Positions 28,300 through 34,373 of a stretch of 34,373 nt of DNA are shown here, one piece after another. Numbering within the stretch: position 1 is the first letter of the stretch; every line of letters begins with the position of its first letter. The stretch comes from Candidatus Giovannonibacteria bacterium (GTDB lineage: Bacteria > Patescibacteriota > Minisyncoccia > UBA11713 > 2-01-FULL-45-33), in NCBI GenBank assembly GCA_016176295.1, contig JACOXN010000012.1, positions 5,290-39,662 of the forward strand, given 5' to 3'. The notes below the pieces were generated by a model. The model worked only from the letters and a program-made list of their open reading frames with translations. It had not been told where the DNA came from and searched no databases. A program made the translations under genes and the position numbers.

Positions 28300-29441
28300 G
28301 ATCGGTAATTTTATACGCCTACCCTCCGGAACCGGACGGACTTTCCATGCAGGGAGACATGCTCTATCGCGGTATGAAGGAAAACGGCAAAGAAGTGATG
28401 CCGTGCAACCTGGGAAGCGAATTTCAAAAAGAATGGCTATATAAATATTTCAAACCGGATGCCGCCATCGGCGTGGGATTTTGGTCGCATACGCCGGACC
28501 TCGTCACCCACACACAACAATTCGGAGTGACACCAGTTCCTTGGCTCGTCGCCGACGGCTGGGTGGCAAACTACCGCAAGGAATTGGAAAGCCTGCCTTT
28601 AGTCCTTGCTACGAGCCAGTGGGTAAAAGACACGTATAAAAGAGACGGAGTGGACACAAAAAATTTCGAAGTGGCGCATATCGGATGCGAAACCGAAATT
28701 TATAAGCCAATACCGCGAGGCGACGAGAAAATTAAACTGATAAGAAAAATGATAGGGGTTGAAGAGGATGAGCTCATGATACTGACTGCGGGAGGAGATG
28801 TAACATCCAAAGGCGCGCAGGAAATTTTCAAAGCATTAAAAACCGTAGATAAAACTTTTAAAAAATGGAAATACGTCTGCAAGGTATGGGGCGGAGACAG
28901 CGCCGATGACCACTACGACGATGAAATGAAACTTATCAGCGAACTTGGCGACGCAAAAGATAAAGTTATATACGTGGAGGGGCCCCTTTCGCGGGAATTT
29001 ATGCCTTTCCTTCTAAACGCCGCCGATATTTACGCGGCTCCCAGCCGTCTGGAAGGATTCGGTATGATACAAGTGGAAGCCCAGGCCTGCGGAGTGCCTG
29101 TCATTTCAATAAATGAAATGGGGCCAAAAGATACCATAGTTCACGGCGTAACCGGCTTTCTGGCAAAAGTAGGAGAGACCGTAGAACTTACCGAAGAATG
29201 GGTATATCCGCATATGGGATACGAGGAGAAGAAAAAAGTTTATTTCCCGGAAGGGAAGATATTCGCCTATCGCGCCGACGAAAATGAACTCGCGGACTAT
29301 CTATTGAAATTACTGACCAATGACGAGCTAAGAAATAAAATGGGAAGAGCCGCCCGCAGACATGCCGTGGAAAATTTCGAATACCACAAGAAAGCAGATC
29401 TCATCACGAACCTCGTCAAAAAACACCTTAAATTATCTTAA
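28296..29441 (+). CDS. Glycosyltransferase family 4 protein
   Basis: GT-B-fold retaining glycosyltransferase using a nucleotide-sugar donor. The 381-residue protein has an N-terminal acceptor domain (SVILYAYPPEPDGLSMQGDMLYRGM) and a C-terminal donor domain containing ILTAGGDVTSKGAQEIFKAL, YVEGPLSREFMPFLLNAADIYAAPSRLEGFGMIQVEAQACGVPVIS (the E-x7-E motif in EGFGMIQVE) and VHGVTGFLAK. It lacks a signal peptide and so acts on the cytoplasmic side. It is coupled to the PIG-L gene upstream; PIG-L and GT4 together resemble the MshA/MshB or GPI/BshA-BshB pairing, which could mean a low-molecular-weight thiol or a glycolipid. That is inference. Confidence 0.92.
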   Translation: MRSVILYAYPPEPDGLSMQGDMLYRGMKENGKEVMPCNLGSEFQKEWLYKYFKPDAAIGVGFWSHTPDLVTHTQQFGVTPVPWLVADGWVANYRKELESLPLVLATSQWVKDTYKRDGVDTKNFEVAHIGCETEIYKPIPRGDEKIKLIRKMIGVEEDELMILTAGGDVTSKGAQEIFKALKTVDKTFKKWKYVCKVWGGDSADDHYDDEMKLISELGDAKDKVIYVEGPLSREFMPFLLNAADIYAAPSRLEGFGMIQVEAQACGVPVISINEMGPKDTIVHGVTGFLAKVGETVELTEEWVYPHMGYEEKKKVYFPEGKIFAYRADENELADYLLKLLTNDELRNKMGRAARRHAVENFEYHKKADLITNLVKKHLKLS

Positions 29442-29485
29442 ACTCGCCTAAAATACCTTCTATTGTAAGGATTTTGCCTTTCTAT

Positions 29486-29514
29486 TTGACAGAGAGTCTT
29501 AAAAATGGTATAAT
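29486..29514 (+). promoter_or_regulatory. Consensus promoter without a downstream gene
   Basis: TTGACA, exactly 17 nt, TATAAT: perfect housekeeping consensus. The only thing downstream on this strand before the convergent glycosidase gene is a terminator 41 nt further on, which is why a small RNA is proposed. Confidence 0.85.
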
Positions 29515-29520
29515 ACACAA

Positions 29521-29588
29521 TAGAGTAGGAGTTGCAAGTCCTGCAATTGCAGGCAAGCCCGCGAAATCTCGCGGGCTTTCAGTTTTTT
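29521..29588 (+). ncRNA. Candidate small RNA of about 68 nt
   Basis: Bounded by a perfect promoter and an intrinsic terminator. The RNA would carry a first hairpin from the perfect palindrome CCTGCAATTGCAGG (29540-29553) and then the terminator stem, leaving a single-stranded 5' part with GAGUAGGAGUUGCAAGU. AGGAG in that part resembles a Shine-Dalgarno, but no open frame follows before the terminator. It does not match 6S, SRP, tmRNA or RNase P RNA by eye. Function unknown. Confidence 0.6.
29555..29588 (+). terminator. Terminator of the candidate small RNA
   Basis: AAGCCCGCGA-AATC-TCGCGGGCTT: a perfect 10-bp GC-rich stem, then TCAG and six T. Confidence 0.85.
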
Positions 29589-29598
29589 GTCGAAAAAA

Positions 29599-29730
29599 GA
29601 AAAACCAAACAACTCTGAACGGATTTTTCGCCATTTTTGGCCTGGTCCCGAACAGAGCGAGGGCAAAAATGAGCGAAACCTCGGAGGCCGCGCTGGCGGA
29701 CGAGAATGAGTGAAGAGTTATTTGGTTTTC
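29599..29730. repeat. Nested palindromic element, copy B
   Basis: Outer arms GAAAAACCAAACAACTCT (29599-29616) and AGAGTTATTTGGTTTTC (29714-29730) pair with one bulge and one mismatch. Inside, CATTTTTG (29632-29639) pairs with CAAAAATG (29664-29671), enclosing CCC/GGG. Read on the minus strand, the core starts TCATTCTCG and contains CCAGCGCGG, TCCGA, TTTTTGCC and GGACCA, lining up with copy A at 2981-3122. The element ends one base before the stop codon of the glycosidase gene. Confidence 0.8.
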
Positions 29731-29731
29731 A

Positions 29732-30943
29732 TTATTTGAAAAACAAAACTTTCTTTTTTTTAACGCATTCGTAGGCGTAGAGATAAGCGCCGGCGGACCA
29801 GGCCTGGTAGGGATTGGATTGTCCCATGGGGCGCCCTGTCTTGCCATGGAGCCATTCATGGAAACCAAATACCTCGCCGGCACTGAGACCGGCTTTTTTT
29901 ATTTGTTCTTCCGCCGCGTCTCCGCCCAAAAGCTTATTCGCCTCCGCGAGTTTTTCCAGTTCCGCTTCCGCTTTTTTGTATTTTTTTACTTTAACCAGTG
30001 CCGCGACATAAAAAGCCCCCACCATGGGCCAAATGCCTCCGTTCAGATATTCGTACGGAGTGCGCGCGTCTGAAGTGGAAAAATAATCTTTCCATTCTTT
30101 GTCGCCTTTCTTTATCGGCGGCCAGATGGCTTTCACAGGATAAGGCCGGTTGATCTTATTTTTCTCGATGTAATCTAGAATTTTTTTTGATATATCTGGA
30201 GCCGCGAGCCCGGTCACTACCGCCAAGAGATTCCCCAGTGAATCGAACCAATACTCTTCTTCGCGGACGATGTCGTGGTTCTTCCATACCCAAGGAAGAT
30301 AGTATCCGAGTTTCTTATCATAGAGCGAAAGGTATTTTTCGGTTTCTCCGTTTACAACACGCTTAACCCGGATGGCAGTTTTTTTGTCCCTGAAAAAAGT
30401 GAGAACCGCGTAATACAAAGCTTCGGTATTTATAGCGCGGCCATACTTGTGCGGAAAGGCATCCTGCCAGTCCATGGTTGGTTGTTGAACCAAAAGTTTA
30501 TCTTCATTCGGATCCTGAAAACGAAGCCAATCGAGGGCTTTTAAAATATTTTTTGCGTTTTTCTGCAAAAGTGACTTGTCTCCATAAGCGCCGGAATAGA
30601 CGAAATTCCCTATCAGGTACCAAAGCGTGGAATCTATGGAATTGAAAGTCACGTCCGAGCGCCTGTCAATATTGTACGAACCAACCGCGTTCGGTATCTG
30701 GCCCAGCTCCGACTGATTTTTCCCCAAAAGCTCCAAACTTTTTTGGAAAGTTTTTTTAAATTTTGTTCCCACAAGGCACCCTCCCAAAGAAGTTATCATG
30801 GAGTCGCGCGCCCACAATGCTTCATACCCGCCTGGAAGACCGGATGCGTGAAATCCTTCAGGTTTTGCTGAGGCTTCCAAAACCTTAACCGCGTTTAATT
30901 TTGTCTCCTCAACAATATTCTTTATTCCAGGTTCCTTATTCAT
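29732..30943 (-). CDS. (alpha/alpha)6-barrel glycoside hydrolase
   Basis: Carbohydrate-active enzyme of the (alpha/alpha)6-barrel type, closest by eye to amylo-alpha-1,6-glucosidase/GH100-like proteins. In 403 residues: GGYEALWARDSMITSLGG near the start, SDVTFNSIDSTLWYLIG (substrate-pocket Asp region), TMDWQDAFP, EEEYWFDSLGNLLAV, YEYLNGGIWPMVGAFYVAAL, and HEWLHGKTGRPMGQSNPYQAWSAGAYLYAY, the family's usual terminal segment with Glu and Trp. There is no signal peptide, so it is cytoplasmic. It is the last gene of a three-gene minus-strand operon with GH130 and a GT4 fusion. The linkage broken or formed is not evident. Its stop touches palindrome copy B. Confidence 0.85.
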   Translation of the reverse strand: MNKEPGIKNIVEETKLNAVKVLEASAKPEGFHASGLPGGYEALWARDSMITSLGGCLVGTKFKKTFQKSLELLGKNQSELGQIPNAVGSYNIDRRSDVTFNSIDSTLWYLIGNFVYSGAYGDKSLLQKNAKNILKALDWLRFQDPNEDKLLVQQPTMDWQDAFPHKYGRAINTEALYYAVLTFFRDKKTAIRVKRVVNGETEKYLSLYDKKLGYYLPWVWKNHDIVREEEYWFDSLGNLLAVVTGLAAPDISKKILDYIEKNKINRPYPVKAIWPPIKKGDKEWKDYFSTSDARTPYEYLNGGIWPMVGAFYVAALVKVKKYKKAEAELEKLAEANKLLGGDAAEEQIKKAGLSAGEVFGFHEWLHGKTGRPMGQSNPYQAWSAGAYLYAYECVKKKKVLFFK

Positions 30944-33159
30944 ATCTGTTGGATTGCCTTCTTTATTTCCGGCTCTTCAAAAGCGATTCTGGCCATTAAG
31001 TAGGATAGAGTTGATTCCGCTCCCTGGTTCAGGTTCAAAGCGTATTTTCCGACGCCATCAAAACATCCGCCCGTTGCCTCATTATATACCATGAGCTCCA
31101 GATGGTTCTTCCCCAAAAACCACTGAAAGGCTTTCAACGCGTCGTCCAGGAACATTTTTTTACCGGTCGTTTTATACGCAACCAGCTTAGTACCCACCAT
31201 TGAGGCCGTGTCCTCGGGCTGCTGATCGTAATAAGCTCTTTTTTGGTACCTGAAATACCATCCGTTCTGCCCGATAGGAGAATAATGCTTGGGTTCATAC
31301 GTGACTTTGGTCAAAAAAGACAGAGATGTTTCCGCGACGTTCAAATATTTTTTATTTTTTGTGAGATCGTACGCGTAAAAAAGCGATTCAGAGAGCTTGC
31401 TGTTCGAGTAGGTTAGATGATCTTCGAACCAGGGCCATTCGGCAGAAGATCCATTGCTGAACAAATCAACTTGCCGGTCCGCCAGCTTAATAAAATCTTT
31501 CATCATGCGGTCGTTCGGACAAGATTTTAGATAATAATACAGCCCGGTCATGGCAAACGCTCCCGCGCGCGGCTGCGTTATGCCGGAGAGTTTTCCCAAA
31601 GCTTTCTTGAAAAGAGCATCCGCGTTCTTTGTTATTTCCGGCGGCAGATATTTTCTTGAAGCTACAAAACCCAGCGCCCAAATGCCTCTGCCCTGTACAT
31701 CTTCGTCACGAAAAGATTTTTTTTGGTGCTGAGATGTTACTATCTGGGCGAAAGAACCGTTGGGCTGCTGCGAGAACCTGATGAAATCCAGGTAAGTTCT
31801 CATCAGCGTGAGAAGCCGGGGTAAAGGTTCCTGCCCATACCTTTCGGCGCAGACAAGGAGTGCTCTTACATTATCATCGATACTGTAGCCGAATCTTCTT
31901 TCCGGTTTATTGAAACGCGCGTGGTGGATGAGGCCAAAAGAATCAGTGAGGCGCTCCAGATGTTCAAGCGTGATATCGGGGAATTTATTTTCCTCCCGTT
32001 TGATGTCGGAGAATTTGTTATAGATATTGAAATAAGAGCCCGCCACGTTTGCCCATGTCATATGCCTGGTTGTTTCATAAGCGTTTTTTTGCATGTTCCT
32101 TAACAACTTGTCGTCAGACAAGATTCTGTCTAGCGCTTTTGTGATGGAACCTGCGTTCTTGAATTTTACCAGCATGCCGTTCTCTCCAGTGACAACATGC
32201 TGTGCGTATTCGGTGGGAGTGGAAACTACCGCCCGCCCGCAGCCCAAAGCATAAGATAACGTACCGGATACGGATTGCATCGGATTATTTATTACGGAAA
32301 TGTAAACATCCGTGGCTTTAAGGTATTTGATTATCTCTTCGAGAGAAAGATATTTATTATAAAAAAACACATGCCCTTTCAAATTGAGGCGCTCAACTTC
32401 TTTTTGCAGAAAATTCCTGTAAACCTCGCCTTCTTCGCGTCTCACTACCGGATGTGTGGCCCCCAGAACCAAGTAGACCGTTTGCGGATATTTTTTCACG
32501 ATTTTCGGCAGAGAACGTATCGCGTATTCAATACCTTTGTCGCGGCTAATCATGCCGAAAGTTGAAAGGACTATTTTTCCTGAAAGCCCAAGTTCTCCTT
32601 TCGCGTCCTTCGGAGGCTCGAAAGAAACCGAGGGTATGCCGTGCGGCACCAGATGTATCTTGGACCTGGGAATTGAATAATCTTTTTCCAGGACATTTTT
32701 TGATCTCTCGTTCATGACAACCATAGCTTTTGATCTTCCGGCCACAAGCTGCACAACGCGCTTCAGTTCATCATCTGGATCAGCAAGTACTGAATGGAAT
32801 GTCGTTACCACTGGCTTTTTTACCGCCTGCAAAAAAGGGACGAGATAATCTCCCTGCTCTCCTCCGAAAATACCGAATTCGTGCTGCACGTTCACGAGCT
32901 TGATATTGGGATTCTTATTCACTCTCTCAGCCAGATCCACATAATTCTCAAGGTGATTGGCTCCTATAGCCTCCAGGACGCGGGGAGGGTAATTATAAAA
33001 GTTGGACTGGGTCTCATTCAGTGCGACGATTTTGGATTTGGTCTTGGGATTAAAGCGCTGGTCAAATGCATTGGCCAGGTCCTGCGTAAAGGTCGCGATG
33101 CCGCATTCGCGCGGAGGATAAGTGCTTAAATACAAAATATAATTTCCGGCGGGTTTCAT
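30940..33159 (-). CDS. GT4 glycosyltransferase fused to an alpha-helical barrel domain
   Basis: A 739-residue two-domain protein. Residues about 1-400 are a GT-B glycosyltransferase of family 4: ILYLSTYPPRECGIATFTQDL, NVQHEFGIFGGEQGDYL, STFGMISRDKGIEYAIRSLPKI, ATDVYISV and GCGRAVVSTPTEYAQHVV. The classical EGFGL of the donor site is replaced by QSVSGTLSYALGCG. Residues about 415-735 form an alpha-helical repeat domain like an (alpha/alpha)6 barrel or epimerase-like fold (RRFGYSIDDNVRALLVCAERY, RGIWALGFVASRKYL, YSNSKLSESLFYAYDL, NQGAESTLSYLMARIAF). It overlaps both neighbours by 4 nt. With GH130 downstream of the promoter, it probably builds or processes a mannose-type oligosaccharide; inference from family links. 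Confidence 0.87.
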   Translation of the reverse strand: MKPAGNYILYLSTYPPRECGIATFTQDLANAFDQRFNPKTKSKIVALNETQSNFYNYPPRVLEAIGANHLENYVDLAERVNKNPNIKLVNVQHEFGIFGGEQGDYLVPFLQAVKKPVVTTFHSVLADPDDELKRVVQLVAGRSKAMVVMNERSKNVLEKDYSIPRSKIHLVPHGIPSVSFEPPKDAKGELGLSGKIVLSTFGMISRDKGIEYAIRSLPKIVKKYPQTVYLVLGATHPVVRREEGEVYRNFLQKEVERLNLKGHVFFYNKYLSLEEIIKYLKATDVYISVINNPMQSVSGTLSYALGCGRAVVSTPTEYAQHVVTGENGMLVKFKNAGSITKALDRILSDDKLLRNMQKNAYETTRHMTWANVAGSYFNIYNKFSDIKREENKFPDITLEHLERLTDSFGLIHHARFNKPERRFGYSIDDNVRALLVCAERYGQEPLPRLLTLMRTYLDFIRFSQQPNGSFAQIVTSQHQKKSFRDEDVQGRGIWALGFVASRKYLPPEITKNADALFKKALGKLSGITQPRAGAFAMTGLYYYLKSCPNDRMMKDFIKLADRQVDLFSNGSSAEWPWFEDHLTYSNSKLSESLFYAYDLTKNKKYLNVAETSLSFLTKVTYEPKHYSPIGQNGWYFRYQKRAYYDQQPEDTASMVGTKLVAYKTTGKKMFLDDALKAFQWFLGKNHLELMVYNEATGGCFDGVGKYALNLNQGAESTLSYLMARIAFEEPEIKKAIQQI

Positions 33160-34187
33160 TGATTATTTTTCGGATTTTTAAGCTCAGAAAGAAGATCTTT
33201 AAGGCGTACTTGGGCTACGGCAATATGCTCGTCTGCGGCCCCGTAATATATGTAAAGATCCTCGCCGAATATCGCTGTGCCTGTGGGAAAAACAACATGG
33301 CCGACCTCTCCGCTCACTTCCCACTCTTCTTTTGGAGAAAAAAGAGGATGGTCCAGCCTGCCTATCAGTTTGGTCGGATCATTTATGTCCATGAGAGCGG
33401 CACCGGCATGGTAAACTCTCTGTTTATTCAGTTCTTCCACAGCATGATAAATTAATAGCCAGCCGTCGTCGGTTTCTATAGGCGGAGCGCCGCCGCCGAT
33501 ATTCCGGGATTCGAACCAGAATTTGTTTTCCAGAACTACTTTTGAATCAAGGTCGCTCAAATATTTTTCCCAAAAACTTCTTTTTTGGAGGCTTTTGAAA
33601 GACTTAAAATAGGCTATCTGGATATCCGGCAAGATTCTTTGCAAAAGCGCGTATTGTCCTTTGATCTTGCGGGGAAAAAAGAAAACATCTTTATCCCACA
33701 AAAGAACGTCTTTACCAGCTCCCTCTTCATAATATGACTCGAACATAAAGTAACGATCCTTGAGTTTTTCGTCTCTGAAAAGGCTGGCCGCCTCATCATA
33801 CGAGATATCAGGAGTTATAACGCCGTGTTTTTTTAATTTAAAAAGATCTTTACCCGAAGCATAGGCCGTGACCGCGTTCTTGCCGTCATGGGCCACATAG
33901 GTCATGTAAAAAGTGTCGTCGATTTTTGTTATTCTGGGGTCTTCAGTGCCCATTCTTTCATAGTCTTCTTCAGGCACTATTACAGGTTCGATTTTTCTTT
34001 CGACCACGTTAGTTGGCCCCTCCAACTTCGCGTACCCGATCGTAGAAATATGTTTTCTGTCAGTGGCCCGGTAAAACAAATGCACCGTCTCTCCTTCCTG
34101 GTAAACTCCCGGGTTGAGCACCGCGCGGCTCTCGAAATCATTCTTGGTCGGCGAAAGGATCACGCCCAGCTTTTTTACCTCGAACAT
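33156..34187 (-). CDS. GH130 family glycoside phosphorylase-like protein
   Basis: Five-bladed beta-propeller enzyme of GH130, most of whose members reversibly phosphorolyse beta-mannosides to mannose-1-P. In 343 residues: ESRAVLNPGVYQEGETVHLFYRATD, MGTEDPRITKIDDTFYMTYVA with the catalytic Asp83, ESRNIGGGAPPIETDDGWLLIYHAVE and VVFPTGTAIFGEDLYIYYGAAD. No signal peptide is present, so it is cytoplasmic. It is the first gene of the GH130, GT4-fusion, glycosidase operon, all joined by ATGA overlaps. A perfect -10 box ends 6 nt before the ATG, so the operon is probably leaderless. Mannose-1-P would feed GDP-mannose synthesis or, after mutase action, the PGI/PMI reaction; the link to 15403 is inference. 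Confidence 0.92.
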   Translation of the reverse strand: MFEVKKLGVILSPTKNDFESRAVLNPGVYQEGETVHLFYRATDRKHISTIGYAKLEGPTNVVERKIEPVIVPEEDYERMGTEDPRITKIDDTFYMTYVAHDGKNAVTAYASGKDLFKLKKHGVITPDISYDEAASLFRDEKLKDRYFMFESYYEEGAGKDVLLWDKDVFFFPRKIKGQYALLQRILPDIQIAYFKSFKSLQKRSFWEKYLSDLDSKVVLENKFWFESRNIGGGAPPIETDDGWLLIYHAVEELNKQRVYHAGAALMDINDPTKLIGRLDHPLFSPKEEWEVSGEVGHVVFPTGTAIFGEDLYIYYGAADEHIAVAQVRLKDLLSELKNPKNNQ

Positions 34188-34193
34188 AAGTGA

Positions 34194-34222
34194 ATTATAG
34201 TACGCATCCGCTTCGGTAGCAA
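34194..34222 (-). promoter_or_regulatory. Promoter of the GH130 operon, leaderless
   Basis: On the minus strand TTGCTA, 17 nt, TATAAT. The -10 box ends exactly 6 nt before the ATG, and no Shine-Dalgarno is present. Confidence 0.7.
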
Positions 34223-34276
34223 TGAAAAAAGTCCTTGTCTCGCAGTTATTTTGTGTTATTTAGTTAATTTTTGAAA

Positions 34277-34373
34277 TTACTTCTTAAACATCTGCAGTTG
34301 CCAGTAGTTCGTAGTACAAGCGGAATCCCGGCATCCGCAGTGCCAGGAGCTTCCGTCCCAGTTGCAAACATAG
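34277..34373 (-). CDS. C-terminal end of a Cys-rich, probably secreted protein (partial)
   Basis: Reading into the window from the right edge on the minus strand, 31 residues end at a TAA (34277-34279). They read CNWDGSSWHCGCRDSACTTN followed by YWQLQMFKK: four Cys and several Trp in a compact pattern. I recall similar Cys/Trp tails ending in YWQLQ or close variants at the C-terminus of large secreted Patescibacteria proteins, where they could be a disulfide-bonded module or a sorting tail. The rest of the gene lies outside the window. The 88 nt between this stop and the GH130 promoter region hold no other gene. Confidence 0.65.
   Translation of the reverse strand, partial: YVCNWDGSSWHCGCRDSACTTNYWQLQMFKK

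Noticed and set aside
29482-29883. A minus-strand frame overlapping the small RNA and palindrome copy B
   Set aside because: It overlaps the end of the glycosidase gene and crosses a perfect promoter and terminator; it is kept open by the palindrome.
1-34373. Use of TGA as a sense codon (code 25)
   Set aside because: Conserved proteins such as UppS, RNase Y partners and the thiolase end at TGA at the expected length, and none needs TGA to be read through.

Overview
The window looks like a chromosomal segment of a small-genome bacterium of the candidate phyla radiation (Patescibacteria), most likely a Parcubacteria-like lineage. This is inferred from family content, not from a marker tree. 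Supporting signs are a sigma-70-like factor paired with a DUF5667-type membrane protein, a secreted Pro/Gly/Ser-rich protein ending in a two-helix TrbC/VirB2-like pilin domain, a short trigger factor without its PPIase domain, a bifunctional PGI/PMI sugar isomerase, very tight packing with repeated ATGA stop/start overlaps, and a Cys-rich protein tail at the right edge. TGA works as a stop throughout, so the code is the standard bacterial one and not the TGA=Gly code of Gracilibacteria/SR1.

Layout. 1-3150: end of a possible upstream gene, an ABC-2 exporter (ATPase + permease), uppS and a small lysozyme-like membrane-anchored protein. 3150-6760: CDF-like transporter, tRNA-Gly, HU, and the ymdB-rny pair. 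6920-11222: coiled-coil protein, hypothetical protein, gpmI, then clpP and tig on the minus strand. 11260-12000: a stretch that would normally be called empty but carries a strong minus-strand promoter, a long structured leader and two tiny genes (a one-helix membrane protein and a zinc ribbon). 12032-14810: fpg, a DUF35 protein and a thiolase-fold protein. 14917-18019: glutaredoxin, small Pro-rich membrane protein, PGI/PMI, BadF-type sugar kinase, membrane protein. 18086-20193: RRM protein, DUF5667 protein, sigma factor. 20285-23006: a self-contained three-gene operon of unknown function between a consensus promoter and a strong terminator. 23025-25408: pilin-like protein, tRNA-Arg and the CCA-adding enzyme. 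25428-27257: ABC exporter. 27373-27640: tRNA-Pro and a duplicated tRNA 3' end. 27691-34187: carbohydrate genes (PIG-L deacetylase, GT4; then GH130, a GT4/alpha-alpha-barrel fusion and an (alpha/alpha)6 glycosidase on the minus strand), with a candidate small RNA between the two sets.

The most unusual content is not protein families but inverted-repeat DNA. Three 130-150 bp nested palindromes occur: one in an intergenic gap, one touching the stop codon of a glycosidase gene, and one inserted in frame in the CCA-adding enzyme. Their outer arms differ completely in sequence between copies, yet each arm pair is self-complementary. A second set of 20-33 bp palindromes with a 1-3 nt centre sits beside promoters and start codons and inside fpg.

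Several genes (tig, glutaredoxin, the pilin, the PIG-L gene, the GH130 gene, the gene at 7292) have a sigma-70 -10 box 6-7 nt before the start codon and no Shine-Dalgarno sequence, as expected for leaderless mRNAs. Catalytic oddities include a ClpP with Asn at the catalytic Asp position, a thiolase-fold protein without the nucleophilic Cys, and an Fpg whose zinc finger reads C-D-C-H instead of four Cys.
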